NCBI GenBank assembly: GCA_034620365.1
Contig: JAQGEQ010000291.1
Span: forward strand, 186,001 to 250,000
DNA length: 64,000 nucleotides
Source: Pegea sp. RAD2-039
Lineage: Eukaryota > Chordata > Thaliacea > Salpida > Salpidae
Direction: 5' to 3'
The notes under the pieces are model-generated. The model was not told where the DNA came from. It saw nothing but the letters and a program-made list of their open reading frames with translations, and searched no databases. Below are positions 9,690 to 20,920 of this stretch, piece after piece (position 1 is the first letter of the stretch; each line of letters begins with the position of its first letter). Both the position numbers and the translations under genes were made by a program.

Positions 9690-12600
9690 AAAATTCATCT
9701 CTAAAAAAACCAAAAGTATAATTTATATTGATATCAAAATTTTTGTAAAGATAATCAAAATAAATATGGCAAAAGCTAAGCATAATTATCTATTAGAAAT
9801 AATATGAAAAGTCTTTAAGAGCCAAAGAATCAAAATAACTTAATTTTGTGACACCTTCAAAATAGTTGTTTTGGTAATTGGTGTGATAAATGTAAATACA
9901 AAGAGATAAAATATAAGGATTTAATAAAAAAAAAACAAACAAGTTTTTATTGGATCTCTATATAAAAAATAATGTAAAAGAAGGAATCAATTATTAACAA
10001 TTTTTAAGTTGGTTTGGTTATGAATGAAAACAATCCAATTATAAATTAATTACAGCTCAATTTGTAAGATAAACTTTTGATTTAAAATTTAGCACATACT
10101 ATTAGTATGACCAAAGGATTGAATTTAAAGTTTGTAACAATTAAATACACCAGAGTTTGTTTGTACGAAAGTATTTACACGTTGAGGCTTGAATTATATT
10201 TCTTAAAATTATTTACAAAATTTTAAAAAGGTTTTACATCAACAAATGCTACATAAGGCTGTAACAGTTTTGGAAAACAAATCGTTTCATTTTGTAGAAA
10301 AACATTTTATGATAAACAGAGCTCAATTTATTTTCAATATATTTTAAGGAGTTTAGAACTTTCCAAAAATTTTCCATTGCTTACAGTTTAAAATATTAGA
10401 CTAATAAGAAGTTACTTTAGAAACACTTTATTTTAATAAAACTTTCCATAAATTTTCCATTGTTTACAATTTGAAATATAAGACTAATAAAGTTTTAACC
10501 TTAAAAGTAAACCAAACTTTTTACTAAAAAAAATTCAAAAATTTTCCATTGTGTAGAAAATGATTTTTAGAAGTAAATATGAAATACTAGACTAAAAAAG
10601 TTTTGTCCTAAGAAATAAACCAAAATATTTATTAAACCAAACTGTGTTTAACATAATTAAAAACTATAGAAAACTAATCACTCATTTATTTTTAATAAAA
10701 TATAGTTTTGCAAATGTAATCAAAATAATTAAGGCAAAAGCTAGGCAAAATTATTTTTTAGAAATAATATAAAAGTTTTCAAAAATCCAAATAATCTAAA
10801 TAACTTACTTTTGTGAGACTTTTAAAGAAAATGTTTTGGTAATTGGTGTGATAAATGTAAATACACAGTAATGAAAGATAATGATTTATTAAATAAAAAC
10901 CTCCAAACAAATTTTTATGGAATCTCTATTTTAAAAATAATGTCAAAACAGGAATAAAATATTTAAAACTTTTAAATTAGTTAGGTTATGCATTAAAACA
11001 ATCCAATTATAATTTAATTACAACTCAATTTATAAGATAAGCTTTTGATTTAAAATTTAGCACAAACTATTAGTATGACAAAAGGATTGAATTTAAAGTT
11101 TGTAACTGTTAAATACACCAGAGTTTGTTTGTATGAAAGTATTTACACGTTGAAGCTTGAATTATATTTCTTAAAATTATTTACAAAATGTTAAAAAGGT
11201 TTTACCTCAACAAATGCTACATAAGGCTGCGACAGTTTTGGAAAACAAATCGTTTCATTTTGTAGAAAAACATTTTATGATAAACACAGCTCAACTTATT
11301 TTCAAGATATTTTAAGGAGTTTAGAACTTTCCAAAAATTTTCCATTGTTTACAGTTTAAAATATTAGACTAATAAGAAGTTACTTTAGAAAGGAGAAGAA
11401 ACACTTTATTTTAATAAAACTTTCCAAAAATTTTCCATTGTTTACAATTTGAAAAATTAGATTAATAAAGTTTTAACTTTAAAAGTAAACCAAACTCTTT
11501 ACTAAAAAAAAATTCAAAAATTTTCCACTGTGTAGAAAATGATTTTTAGAAGTAAATATGAAATATTAGAGTAATGAACTTTGGACTTAAGAATAAAAAC
11601 AAAACTTTTATCAAAACAAACTGTTTTTAACACAATTAAAAACTAAAGAAAACTAATCACTCACTTACTTTTAACTAAAATATAGTTTTGTAAATGTAAT
11701 TAAAATAATTATGGCTAAAGCTAAGCATAATTATCTTTTAGAAATTGTTTACAAGATTTTAAAAGCCAAAGAATCAAAATGACTTAGTTTTGTGACACTT
11801 TTAAAATAATTGTTTTTGTATTTAGTGCGATAAATGTTAATTCAAAGAAATTAAATATAGGGATTTAATAAAAAAAAAATCCAAATAAGTTCTTATAGGA
11901 TATCTATTTAAAATATAATTTTAAAACAAGAATCAATTATAAAAAAAAATTAAATTGGTTTAGTTATGCATGAAAACAATCCAAGTATAAATTAATTACA
12001 ACTCAATTTGTAAAAAAAGCTATTCATTTAAAATTTAGCAAAAACTATTAGTAGGGTAAACAGATTGAATTTAAAGTTTGTAACAGTTAAATGCATATGA
12101 GTGCGTTTGTGGGGAAGTATGACAGACGTATAAGTTTAAATTGCATTTCTTAAAACTTTGTACAAAATTTTAAAAATGTTTTACCTCAATATATGCTACA
12201 TAAGGCTGCGACAGTTTTAAAAAAACAAAACATTTCATTTTGTAGAAGAACATTTTATGATAAAAACAGCTCAACTTATATTCCAGATATTTTAAGAAGT
12301 TTAAAACTTTCCTCAAATTTTCCATTGTTTACAATTTGAAACATCAGACTAAAAAGAATTTAATTTAGAAAGGAGAAGAAATTCTTTTTTTAGAAAAATT
12401 TTCAACAATTTTTCCATTGTTTACAATTTCAAATATTAAACTAATAAAGTTGTAGCTTTAAAAGTAAACCAAACTTTTTACTAAAAAAAAATTCCAAAAG
12501 TTTCTTCTTTGTAGAAAATGATTTTTCGAAGTAAATATGAAATATTAGACTTATAAAGTTTTGTCTTAAGAAATAAACCAAAATTTTTATTAAAACAAAT

Positions 12601-12770
12601 TGTGTTTAACACACTAAAAAACTAAAGAAAACTAATCACTCATTAATTTTTTATTGAAAAAAGTTTTGTAAAGATATTCAAAATAATTATGGATAACTAT
12701 TTAAAAAATAAATGTTAAAACAGGAATCAGTTATAAAATTTCTTTAATTTGGTTTAGTTATGCATGAAAA
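9690..12770. repeat. Tandem array of about 970-bp AT-rich units, unit A (about 3 copies)
   Basis: The same block recurs with TTTAAAATTTAGCA at 10081, 11049 and 12027 (spacings 968 and 978 bp), and the flanking sequence repeats in the same order. Each unit also contains a sub-motif AAAATTTTCCATTGTTTACA two or more times. No coding potential is visible. Units B and C have about one fewer copy, which explains most of the change in offset between the Kelch and SAND genes (967 bp A to B, 993 bp A to C). Confidence 0.85.
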
Positions 12771-13666
12771 CAATCATAACTTTGTTGAAGTAGATGCTTC
12801 TTAAAATAGTTTTGCATCTTATTGGAAAAATAAATTATAAATTAATGATTTTTTCAGAAACTTAAATTGACTTTTGAATATAAACCATTTTTATAGTTTT
12901 AAAAGTTTTCATGATATTATAGCCACCACTTGTTTTGAATTTCTTAAATTGAAGAATAACTAGTACATCTTGTCAACAACTGAAAAAACAGTTCAAACTT
13001 TTCAACTCTCAAAAGTTCGGGAAAACAAGCTGGAATTTAATTTTGAAAGAAAACTGGTTCTTTCGATTATATAAACAACCTGCTGTTTTTATAATTGATC
13101 AAATATTATAAATAGTAGAATATACTTCATGTGAAGCTCATTTGCGAAAAACTTTGAGGTCAGCTACCAGCTCTGTTAGAAAGTGGAAGATGGTTGAGCT
13201 TTAGTGAGAAAATTAGTTTTATGTCGGTAGAAAAGATAACAAATTTATGATAAAAGACTCTTATTATGTTCACTTTTGGAAAATAAGTCAATGACTACCC
13301 TTAGTGTTCAGCTTTTTCGAAAGTGTCGTGATAAGGAGTTAAGCTGCAAGTTTGTAGCTTGTTTACTCAGTAAGTGTAATAGAAGCTGTCAACAAGTTGT
13401 TCTCATAAGCTGTTTTGAATGTTATAGAAAAGTGATTTGCATTTAGATTTCAAGTCAAATTGAACAAAGCTTAGAGATGAGGCAACAGCAATTTTTATTA
13501 ATATTTCATTTTTATGTTGCATTTATTATTTTTATCTAGGTTGTATACATTTCATATATAGAAGCTTATTATTACTGTTTTGTATAATAATATACCATAA
13601 AGCTTGAAATAACAACTAAAAATTTGTTTTGAAAAATTACACTAAAATTTTAACCTGTTTTTCCAG
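12771..13666. other. Region upstream of the SAND gene, unit A
   Basis: No exon was recognised. This stretch is highly similar in all three units (31850-32737 and 57200-58088), more so than other noncoding parts, so it may hold the promoter or a 5' noncoding exon of the SAND gene. No specific TATA box or initiator can be defended, because AT-rich matches are everywhere. Confidence 0.4.
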
Positions 13667-15036
13667 AATTGACTAGTTGTTTAATATGTTTAAGATTAAC
13701 TCAAATGATGCTTTCTTCTCTGCATTTGTTTATGATTCTAGAACAACCGTTGGAGATCAAAAAGCTCCTTTAAATCTTGTAAAGAGAGAGCGTAACCTTG
13801 ACACAAATGATGGAGCTTCTCAACCACTCAGGGTTGGAAATCAGGACTGGTACTTAATTTATTTTTACTAATTGATTTATTACTAATTTGAAATTTCAAC
13901 TCACATTGTTATGAATGAGTTCAATATAACTATAAGAATTACAAAAAGGTCGAGTAATAAAGTTTACTTCAGGTTACAGGTAAAACGGGAAGATGGAGAT
14001 CAAGTTAAGATGGAAGTTTTGACTTCTGCTATTCCTTCCGGTAAAATATGTCTTAAAATCTAAATTTAAAAAAATTAATTGTTGATTGTATTCGGTCAGA
14101 AAACGTTTGCAGATCCACTTATGGGAGTGGTATCCATGTCAAGAAATATATTTTTGACCTGAAAAAAGCTGTGAACTTGAGATTGTTTTTCATAACTAAT
14201 GGTGTTGGTGACGTTAAACTGCCAGTGAAATGTGGGAGCAAACACGGCTTTCTATACTGTTCATCATTCATTAGAGGAAGTGAAGGTAAATTATTAAAAA
14301 GTAAAATCAAGTTTTGAAATTTTTAAATGAAGGAAGATGTATACTTGCTGGAAATCGATGGTTAACACCAATCGAGTTCCAAAATTATAGTGGAAAGCGA
14401 CACGACTGGAAGTTAAACATCAAAACAGGAGGGATGAATATACGAAGCCTAATTAAACTTGGGGTCTTGGCACCTCATCGATTTGATTGTACATGTAATG
14501 AATGTGGAATCGTAAACTGTGCTAAGTTTGTGAGTTACTGTAATTTAATAATTCCCTTATAATAAAGAATATTAAAAGTAAAAAAAAAACAGAAAATGTT
14601 TTTATAACGTACTTGTTTTTAGGTTATTTTGAATAACAACTTTGTTTTTCTAATATTTAGTTTTAGCTTCATATATTATTCAAAGAATTAAATTGAAAGT
14701 TGATTTATTTATATAATCTTTTTTATTAAAAATTTAATAAAATCTCAATTAAAGGAAAGACTTTGCAATCGATGCACCATAAAAGATTTTCTAAATTTTG
14801 AAATTTTTGGTACAAACTAGTTGACCAAACTAAAATAAAAATAAAAAACTTTGTAAAGTATTTCGATTGAAACTAATTTCGTGGTCAGTTAAATGAACTT
14901 TTATTTATTATTTCAGGTAAAAGGACAACTGTCCCAGCATACAGTAGTCTCAAACATTCAACAAGCGAGAATCCAAAATGCCTTTCATTCTCTTCATGTA
15001 CCAACTAGTGAAGACTCTCTAAATAGAATGCCATAG
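13667..15036 (+). CDS. SAND-domain protein, five coding exons, intact, unit A
   Basis: Exons are 13667-13849, 13973-14040, 14100-14285, 14333-14529 and 14917-15036, all with GT-AG borders and consistent phases; one intron is 47 nt. The start is ATG 13686, because an in-frame TAG (13674-13676) lies just upstream. Stop TAG is 15034-15036, giving 244 residues. Residues about 105-190 form a SAND domain: LPVKCGSKHGFLYCSSF, RCILAGNRWLTPIEFQNYSG and then HDWKLNIKTGG, where HDWK matches the KDWK DNA-contact motif of DEAF1/GMEB/SP100-type domains. A Cys cluster follows (CTCNECGIVNC), possibly zinc-binding. No MYND, PHD or CARD region is present, so it is shorter than DEAF1, GMEB or AIRE. By family it should be a nuclear DNA-binding protein. 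Its partners and targets cannot be read from the sequence. A 5' noncoding exon may be missing from this model. Confidence 0.85.
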
Positions 15037-15123
15037 GAGCAAGTTACAAGTGCTTATTTAAATTGTGCATATAGAGACGTTGTGTACGTGATGCAAAAAA
15101 ATATAGTTTTATGTTTATCAATT

Positions 15124-15136
15124 AATAAACAATAAA
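15124..15136 (+). promoter_or_regulatory. Polyadenylation signals downstream of the SAND gene, unit A
   Basis: Two AATAAA hexamers (15124-15129 and 15131-15136) lie about 90 nt after the SAND stop codon. This is the expected place for 3' end formation. In an AT-rich genome the hexamer is common, so position is the main support. Confidence 0.45.
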
Positions 15137-15239
15137 TTTATCCAGATATTTTTCATTCTTTTAATGAAAATTCAGAAATCTTTGAAAGTTTTTAAACTCT
15201 TTGAAAATGAGATTCCTTAGAAAGGGTATAGCATTGCTT

Positions 15240-16041
15240 AATCATTATCTTTAGCTTTAATTGAACAGCTTGGCAAGAAATTTGCGTTTGTCCCATCTTT
15301 CCTGAAAGGACGATTTAAGCGGTCTTTGTTAATCTAAGCGATTTGCTCTAAGACTGGTCATTGATATCTTTGGAACCCCGACAAAACAAAGGCTTTGAGA
15401 AGACATTTGGCTGAAAAACTTACTGTCAACATCTTTATCAGTCTCAGAGACATTAACGATTATTACATTGTTTTCTTTATCCTCACTGTCCAAAGAAAGT
15501 TTTTGTGCGTGTCAGTGACCTTTTAACAAAACACTTCACCATGCTAGCATGTTTGTCGAAACCAGAATCACCGAACACTGAAGCCCATGTGACAGGTTTC
15601 TTTTTAGAGGCATTAAGTTCGTTCAACGATTTAGACAAAATAGAAATCATTTCGTTAATTTTGTCAACAATGTTGCTTATTTCAGATTTAAATTTGACCA
15701 ATTCAGCAGAAACAGATTTGCTTATGTTGGATATAAGGTTTTAATTAGTGGAGGTATATGTTATGTCGATGGTTCTACATTTAATGCAGAACCCTTTAAT
15801 CCCATTTACTTTATTTGGTTGTTTTCAAATATTTCATAAATTATTTGCTAACATCACTACAGGTGAGATGAAACCAAGATAGGATCTTAATACTTTCTAT
15901 TACTGGATCCTCACGAGAGTAAATTTTATTGAGGGATTGACAATTGCCATTGCAAGCTTGTTTTGAGGAAGTCGGTTTATCAGGATTTTTCTCTACATTT
16001 GAAAGTAAAATCTTACCAATTTTATGTGGATCAACCATAGT
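15240..16041 (-). mobile_element. Non-LTR retrotransposon (CR1/L2-like) ORF1 remnant, unit A
   Basis: Minus-strand frames, with several frameshifts, give the parts of a LINE ORF1 in order. There is a PHD-like Cys/His segment (ACNGNCQSLN ... WFHLTCSDVS, 16038-15841). A helical, coiled-coil-like region follows (VDKINEMISILSKSLNELNA, ending VTWASVFGDSGF, 15700-15560). Then comes an RRM-like part (ENNVIIVNVSETDKDVDS, about 15480-15420) and a basic C-terminal part like SFQERWDKRKFLAKLF (about 15310-15260). ORF1 proteins of this layout bind RNA during retrotransposition. No ORF2 follows, so the element is a dead fragment. Unit B has the same element; unit C lacks it. Confidence 0.7.
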
Positions 16042-16067
16042 TTTCTTGAAAGAGTTTTAGTGTCAAC

Positions 16068-16145
16068 AACAATATATAATATTTATATAATATAACTAAT
16101 TATTATATATAACTATATATTATATATATATAACTAAATATCATA
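16068..16145. repeat. AT dinucleotide-rich microsatellite, unit A
   Basis: An imperfect TA/TATAT run lies between the LINE remnant and the ubiquitin-like ORF. The matching place in unit B (about 35140-35185) is shorter, so the tract varies in length between copies. Confidence 0.7.
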
Positions 16146-16365
16146 TAAAATACTTGCTAGAAATAACTTTATCACTTCTATGGGGTGCTGGAGATATAAT
16201 TTTAAAAATTTTGAGAATAAATCCTCCATCATTAAAAATGAAAACAAATTGTTTTTTATTGCTTTTATTATATATTTATTCTGAAGACTGTGACAATCAA
16301 GTTAAAGTTCAAATTATGAAATTACATAATTTTGACAACTAGTCATCTTCTGACAACAGCAGATT

Positions 16366-16623
16366 CTATTGTTTTTTAAAAAAAACAATTTTTGAACCAG
16401 ATTTAATATCAAACTTTGATATTTCTTGATCATCATTGTCCAGTAATATGATTTGTGTAGACATGCCCATAGATTTTGATTGTAGGATAAGAGTTTGGTT
16501 GATAATAGGAATATTGTAAATTTCTTCAATAATTGATTTCAGCTTTCTTATTGTATAGTCATAGTCAACATTAACCCTAAGATAAAACATCAAAGCATAA
16601 TGTTTTATACCAATACTAAACAT
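16366..16623 (-). CDS. Small ubiquitin-like domain ORF, unit A
   Basis: A single-exon minus-strand ORF of 85 residues with ATG at 16623-16621. It has the beta-grasp pattern of ubiquitin-like proteins: a first strand pair (MFSIGIKHYALMFYLRVNV), then YTIRKLKSIIEEIYNIPI for the central helix, then NQTLILQSKSMG, LLDNDDQEIS and a last strand KSGSKIVFFKK. The position after the helix, IP...Q.LI, matches the ubiquitin IPPDQQRLI pattern. There is no C-terminal Gly-Gly, so conjugation is unlikely; it could be a Ubl domain that acts in cis or a broken part of a larger gene. It is open in units A and B (85 aa each, with substitutions near the C-terminus) and truncated in C. Function is unknown. Confidence 0.6.
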   Translation of the reverse strand: MFSIGIKHYALMFYLRVNVDYDYTIRKLKSIIEEIYNIPIINQTLILQSKSMGMSTQIILLDNDDQEISKFDIKSGSKIVFFKKQ

Positions 16624-17757
16624 TTTTTCTTTCTAATTACTGAGAAAATGATGAAAAATAAATTTAATTAATGATTTATAAGACAGATAATCATTTTGAA
16701 AAATAGTATTTTTGTAGGTTATTTTAAAAAATTTAGGAAAAATATTAAAATTGAATTAAATTCTTTTATTCTCAGCTTAATACTATTTTAATCTAATTTG
16801 AATAAATTTTCTTTAACATGACTTTAAAAGGCAAAAAAAATTACAAAAATAAAATGTAGTTAATTTTTCATGTAGTTAAAAAATTGATCAATAGTAAAAT
16901 CAAAGAGAGAATTAAAGAAGTAAAATGCATTCCATAAGTGTGAAAATAAACAAATATGAATACAATTCTCAATAAACAAAATCCAAAGATATTTGATAAG
17001 ATAAAAATCAATTCTCTTTTATCAAACATTATCTAAAGTCATTCACTTTTCTTAAATTAACTACTTTTTATTTATTAAAATGATTTTTGATATCAGCTTT
17101 TATAAAATTGTTAAGATAAAATTTACTAATAATCTCTATGTGCTGTTTACTAACCTACAACTAAATCTTGAATCATATAAATACACCAAAATCAAAACAA
17201 AGCTGACTAAAAACTGATAGACTTTGGCTGATTAAAAATGCACTTAAATAGTAATTTACTAGTTCGAATTAAGTAAGAGTCTGCAGAAAAAGAGGAAAAT
17301 TATTACTTGAACCAGCTATTATTTATATACAAAATGTTTCTTTAAAAAAAAAATTTAATGAATTTTAATAACTTTTAATTTTAAAATTAATGTATATTTG
17401 TATTTACAAGAAATGAGTTTTCAGAAACTAAATAATTAGTTTTTCGAATAAACTTTAACTAAAGTTTCAAATTAAATAATTGATTATTAAACACAAAACA
17501 AGATATTCATTGGTAATAGATCGTCAAAAATTTATCTATCTTTAAGGTAACAGCATAGATTCAGGAAATTTCTAATTTTATCATTTATTAGTTTGATATA
17601 TTGTATTTATTTTCATATTAACAATCTTGTAAACATCAATAAAGTTAAGATAATAACAAGATAATTTTCATTAACAGATGCTTCAAGTACTAAAAGTTGG
17701 ATTTTACTTTGAATAATTAGAATTATTACTAACTAGTTATTCAAAATAAATCATAAT
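16624..17757. other. AT-rich spacer before minisatellite A
   Basis: No gene or RNA was recognised. The sequence is well conserved in units B (35673-36809) and C (59825-60979) up to the array edge, so it is part of the duplicated unit. Confidence 0.5.
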
Positions 17758-19560
17758 ATAGCAACATACATGACAAATGATTAGCAACGAACCACGTGAT
17801 TAGCAACATGACACGTGAGTAGCAACATGACACGTGAGTAGCAACATGACAAGTGAGTAGCAACATGACACGTGAGTAGCAACTTGACACGTGAGTAGCA
17901 ATATGACACGTGAGTAGCAACATGACACATGAGTAGCAACATGATACGTGAGTAGCAACATGACACGTGAGTAGAAACATGACATGTGATAAGCAACATA
18001 ACACGTGAGTAGCAACATGACAAGTGAGTAGCAACATGACACGTGAGTAGCAACATGACACGTGAGTAGCAACATGGCAAGTGAGTAGCAACATGACACG
18101 TGAGTAGCAACATGACACATGAGTAGCAACATGACACGTGAGTAGCAACATGACACGTAATTAGCAACATGACAGGTGAGTAGCAACATGACACGTGAGT
18201 AGAAACATGACACGTGAATTGCAACATAACACGTGAGTAGCAACATGACACGTCAGTAGCAACATGACAGGTGAGTAGCAAAATAACACCTGAGTAGGGA
18301 TATGACACGTGAGTAGCAACATGACACGTGAGCAGCAACATGACACATGAGTAGAAACATGACAAGTGAGTAGCAATATGACACGTGAGTAGCAATTTGA
18401 CACGTAATTAGCAACATGACACATGAGTAGCAACATGACACGTGAGTAGCAACATGACACGTGAGTATCAACATGACACGTGCTCAGCAACATGACACGT
18501 GAGTAGCAACATGACACGTGAGTAGCAACATGACAAGTGAGTAGCAACATGACACGTGAGTAGCAACATGACACGTGAGTAGCAACATGACAAGTGATTA
18601 GCAACATGACACGTGAGTAGCAACATGACAAGTGAGTAGCAACATGACACGTGAATTGCAACATAACACGTGAGTAGCAACATGACACGTCAGTAGCAAC
18701 ATGACAGGTGAGTAGCAAAATAACACCTGAGTAGGGATATGACACGTCAGTAGCAACATGACACGTGAGCAGCAACATGACACATGAGTAGAAACATGAC
18801 AAGTGAGTAGCAATATGACACGTGAGTAGCAATTTGACACGTAATTAGCAACATGACACATGAGTAGCAACATGACACGTGAGTAGCAACATGACACGTG
18901 AGTAACAATATGACACGTGATTAGCAACATGACACGTGAGTAGCAACATGACACATGAGTAGCAACATGACACGTGAGTAGCAAAATGACACCTGAGTAG
19001 CAATATGACACGTGATTGGCAACATGACACGTGCTTAGCAACATGACACGTGAGTAGCAACATGACACGTGAGTAGCAACATGACACGTCAGTAGCAACA
19101 TGACAGGTGAGTAGCAAAATAACACCTGAGTAGGGATATGACACGTGAGTAGCAACATGATACGTGAGTAGCAACATGACAAGTGATTAGCAACATGACA
19201 CGTCAGTAGCAACATGACAGGTGAGTAGCAAAATAACACCTGAGTAGGGATATGACACGTGAGTAGCAACATGACACGTGAGCAGCAACATGACAAACGA
19301 GTAGAAACATGACAAGTGAGTAGCAATATGACTCGTGAGTAGCAATTTGACACGTAATTAGCAACATTACACATGAGTATCAACATGACACGTGAGTAGC
19401 AACATGACACGTGAGTAGCAAAATGACACCTGAGTAGCAATATGACACGTGATTAGCAACATGACAAGCGAGTAGCAACATGACACGTGAGTAGCAACAT
19501 GACACATTAGTAGCAACATGACACGTGAGTAGAAACATGACAAGTGAGTAGCAATATGAC
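17758..19560. repeat. 19-bp minisatellite with CACGTG core, array A (about 95 copies)
   Basis: The consensus plus-strand unit is GTAGCAACATGACACGTGA (19 bp). Variants are mostly single-base and often fall in the CACGTG part (CACATG, CAAGTG, CAGGTG, CACCTG). Longer-range periods are visible: the variant GTAGGGATATGAC sits at 18294, 18731, 19130 and 19244, spacings 437, 399 and 114 bp, all multiples of 19. On the minus strand the consensus has no stop in any frame, which creates long artefactual ORFs rich in Cys and Leu. Confidence 0.97.
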
Positions 19561-19902
19561 AAATTTTTCAAGAGATAAATAACTAACATTTTCAGGTTTT
19601 TGTGATGTTCAAATCTAGATCTTAAATTTTATCATTCACCAAAAAAATTTTCTAGTAACTGCACCAACCTAACTATCAATAAAATCTACTTTAAGTTTCT
19701 CGTCAAAAATTCAACTTTTGTGAAAGATTCAGAGTGACGTCATCAGGTGAATAATAATCAAATTTGAAGTTTTATTGTTAAGAAGAATCGCGTTAATTAC
19801 GCGCGAAAATTTACAACAAATTTTTATGAATGGGTGAAATATTTAGAAACTTTAAGTTAATACTGAATAATTTACACAATCGTTACAAGAAGAGGCGGAA
19901 CG

Positions 19903-20665
19903 TCATATGATCGGACATTCTTTGAAAAGAACATCAACAATGGACGAATCGGCAATCGTCAAGATCTCGCCAATATAGCGGTTGTTTCGCTTGTGTTTCC
20001 TCAAAATTCGTCTCATAATCTTCCCAGATCGCGTTTTCGGGAATCCAGGCGCGTTTTGAATGACGTCAGGCGCTGGAGAAGCTCCGATTTGTTGCCAAAC
20101 TTCAAACAGATTAATTCAGAATGCAAATGGGCGTATGGAACAGGGGTACCTTTAACTTTCAATTAAGCGACCAGCCTTTTAGCGGATGCGGTTGACTGAC
20201 CACCGCTGCTTCATTTACATATTCTTGTTCCACTAAAGCTGATTCCACTTCAGCCGTGTTCATTAAATGAACTGTGATGACTTCATCATAACTCACCTGA
20301 CACGTTCATCATATCATCGATTCGTCACCAGTAGTAACCATCTGCGTCGCGATGGCAACCGTCGCCATGTACATAATAATCAGGAAAGCGTTGAATGTAG
20401 ACCTTTTCAAATTGCTGTTGGCCCCATAAACAGTCCTCATGATGCCTGGCCACGGACGCTTGAATACCAGCACTTGTAATAGCTAAGCGTGATGATGCAA
20501 TCAATGACGTCACTACTTACCAGATAGTGATCAATTTCTTCATTTATTTCGACGTCCTGTTCATCAAGAACAACCGGTTCGACACCAAAGAATGAAAACG
20601 TTTCTGATCCTGCTATCATCGGTGTGCATCCAGACAACGGAGTCTTCACGTGATTAACATCTCGA
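19903..20665 (-). pseudogene. Acetyl-CoA synthetase C-terminal exons, pseudogene, unit B
   Basis: This is the unit B copy of the block at 374-1137, with the same exon order and breaks, including the in-frame TGA after DADGYYW and the 25-nt gap before [12 protein letters not shown]. It ends with the same PKTRSGKIMRRILRK motif. It differs from A by scattered substitutions, such as CTPMIAGSETF here against CTTMIAGSETF in A. Shared lesions show that the damage is older than the A/B duplication. Confidence 0.88.
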
Positions 20666-20791
20666 TGTAGAGGTTGTCACATGATCCATATAAATATATA
20701 TGATTAAGTGATAGCCTTGGTATCCATGGATCATTACCTTCCCTAAAAACAAGTTAAAACTAATAAATTATGAGAATTTTGTTACAACTTA

Positions 20792-20920
20792 TCTTCTAGC
20801 AACTAACTGATAAAAAGGAACACAATCACCATGACCTGCTTTTACATGGACAATTATAACATTTCGTTGTCACTGTATCTTCTTTACATTTAATAAAAGT
20901 TGGTCCTTTTCTGACATCAA
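20792..20920 (-). pseudogene. Exon-like remnant, possibly S9 peptidase C-terminus, unit B
   Basis: Copy of 1265-1393. It keeps the NVIIVHVKAGHG stretch and the in-frame TGA at the same codon. The degraded donor AGAAGATAAG is also shared. Confidence 0.35.

Noticed and set aside
13677..13685. TTG start for the SAND gene
   Set aside because: An in-frame TAG precedes it, TTG starts are unusual in animals, and ATG 13686 lies nine bases downstream.
16068..16145. AT-rich run as an origin or promoter
   Set aside because: A simple TA microsatellite explains it, and its length varies between copies.
17758..19560. CRISPR array
   Set aside because: The repeats are directly adjacent 19-mers with no spacers, and the DNA is eukaryotic.
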